Shown here one piece after another: positions 5,996-6,323 of a stretch of 6,323 nt of DNA. The DNA is from an uncultured Porphyromonadaceae bacterium (GTDB lineage Bacteria; Bacteroidota; Bacteroidia; Bacteroidales; Muribaculaceae): positions 1 through 6,323 of the forward strand of contig CABUTY010000084.1 in the NCBI GenBank assembly GCA_902494595.1. The letters are read 5' to 3'. How positions within the stretch are numbered: position 1 is the first letter of the stretch; every line of letters starts with the position of its first letter. The position numbers and the translations under genes were made by a program. Under the pieces are notes generated by a model, which saw nothing but the letters and a program-made list of their open reading frames with translations, was not told the DNA's origin and searched no databases.

Positions 5996-6323
5996 AGCGT
6001 GAAGAAGTTCAGTCCCTCGATGGCCTTTATGAAGCGCTCAACATACCGGTCCGAGGTATAGTTCCAGCGGAAACCGAGACGGTATAGAATCTGGTTCGTA
6101 TACTCTGCGTCGTAGCGTATGAAAAGAGTCCGCGACTTGTTGTCGGAATCATAGGCGAGCAAAGGCTGGAGAGCGTCTACACGTTCCGGGTCGGCAAGGG
6201 CCTCATTGATACGGCGGCCGAATACCTCCGGCTCCACGGTCTCCACAGTCAGCGACGACTCGTTGAGGATATGCAGCACATCGCCGAGAGGTATGCGGTG
6301 ATTGTTGGTAGGCTGGAACACCA
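5992..6323 (-). CDS. C-terminal end of a probable thioester-reductase / NAD-dependent epimerase-like domain (NRPS-like protein), 5' part outside window
   Basis: The frame is open to the right edge and about 110 residues are visible. The GTG at 6321 is an internal valine (VFQPTNNHRIPLGDVL), because this phrase matches the substrate-side strand and helix that follow the Rossmann fold in NAD-binding reductases of the thioester-reductase type ('hl.np..ipl.dvl'). The end, with NQILYRLGFRWNYTSDRYVERF (about residues 80-101) and a final GLNFF, resembles the closing helices of reductase domains at the C-terminus of nonribosomal peptide synthetases or carboxylic acid reductases, which release the product as an aldehyde or alcohol. 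The catalytic Tyr-x-x-x-Lys and the NAD(P)-binding glycines would lie upstream, out of view. The stop overlaps the transporter start (ATGA), so it is the upstream cistron of that operon. A stand-alone short-chain dehydrogenase or epimerase is the main alternative. Confidence 0.55.
   Translation of the reverse strand, partial: VFQPTNNHRIPLGDVLHILNESSLTVETVEPEVFGRRINEALADPERVDALQPLLAYDSDNKSRTLFIRYDAEYTNQILYRLGFRWNYTSDRYVERFIKAIEGLNFFTL

Overview
The window looks like a chromosomal segment of a gut-type Bacteroidales bacterium. A family such as Muribaculaceae is plausible, but the species cannot be read from the sequence. The main reason is the arginine block: the first gene is the Bacteroidetes-type transcarbamylase that acts on an acylated (succinylated) ornithine, and ArgB, the M20 deacylase and ArgH are all of the Bacteroides type. 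Gene starts carry little or no Shine-Dalgarno sequence, which is usual in this phylum.

Left half, plus strand (1-3692): four tightly packed arginine biosynthesis genes. They are the C-terminal part of the acyl-ornithine carbamoyltransferase (argF'), argB, an argE-like M20 deacylase and argH. The gaps are 13 nt, a 4-nt ATGA overlap and a 26-nt overlap, so this is one translationally coupled operon that starts upstream of the window. In the acylated pathway ArgB phosphorylates acyl-glutamate, ArgF' carbamoylates acyl-ornithine, the M20 enzyme removes the acyl group from acyl-citrulline, and ArgH makes arginine after ArgG, which is not in view.

Right half, minus strand (6323-3750): a second coupled operon read towards argH. 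In transcription order it holds the C-terminal end of what looks like a thioester-reductase (NAD-binding) domain from an NRPS-like or carboxylic-acid-reductase protein. Next is a MATE/MOP-family transporter fused to a C-terminal RsbW-like GHKL ATPase domain, and last a Sfp-type 4'-phosphopantetheinyl transferase. The overlaps are 4 nt and 28 nt. A reductase-terminated assembly enzyme, the enzyme that activates carrier proteins, and a transporter together suggest the end of a small nonribosomal-peptide or aldehyde natural-product cluster. The core enzyme lies outside the window.

Junction (3687-3749): the space between the two convergent operons is not empty. On the minus strand it encodes the last 19 residues of an AraC-family DNA-binding domain with its own stop codon, directly behind two tandem stops that end the phosphopantetheinyl transferase. 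This is a gene remnant and may mark where the biosynthetic operon replaced an older regulator gene next to argH.

No tRNA, rRNA, CRISPR array, insertion sequence or convincing terminator or promoter was seen. No stretch over 300 bases lacks a gene.
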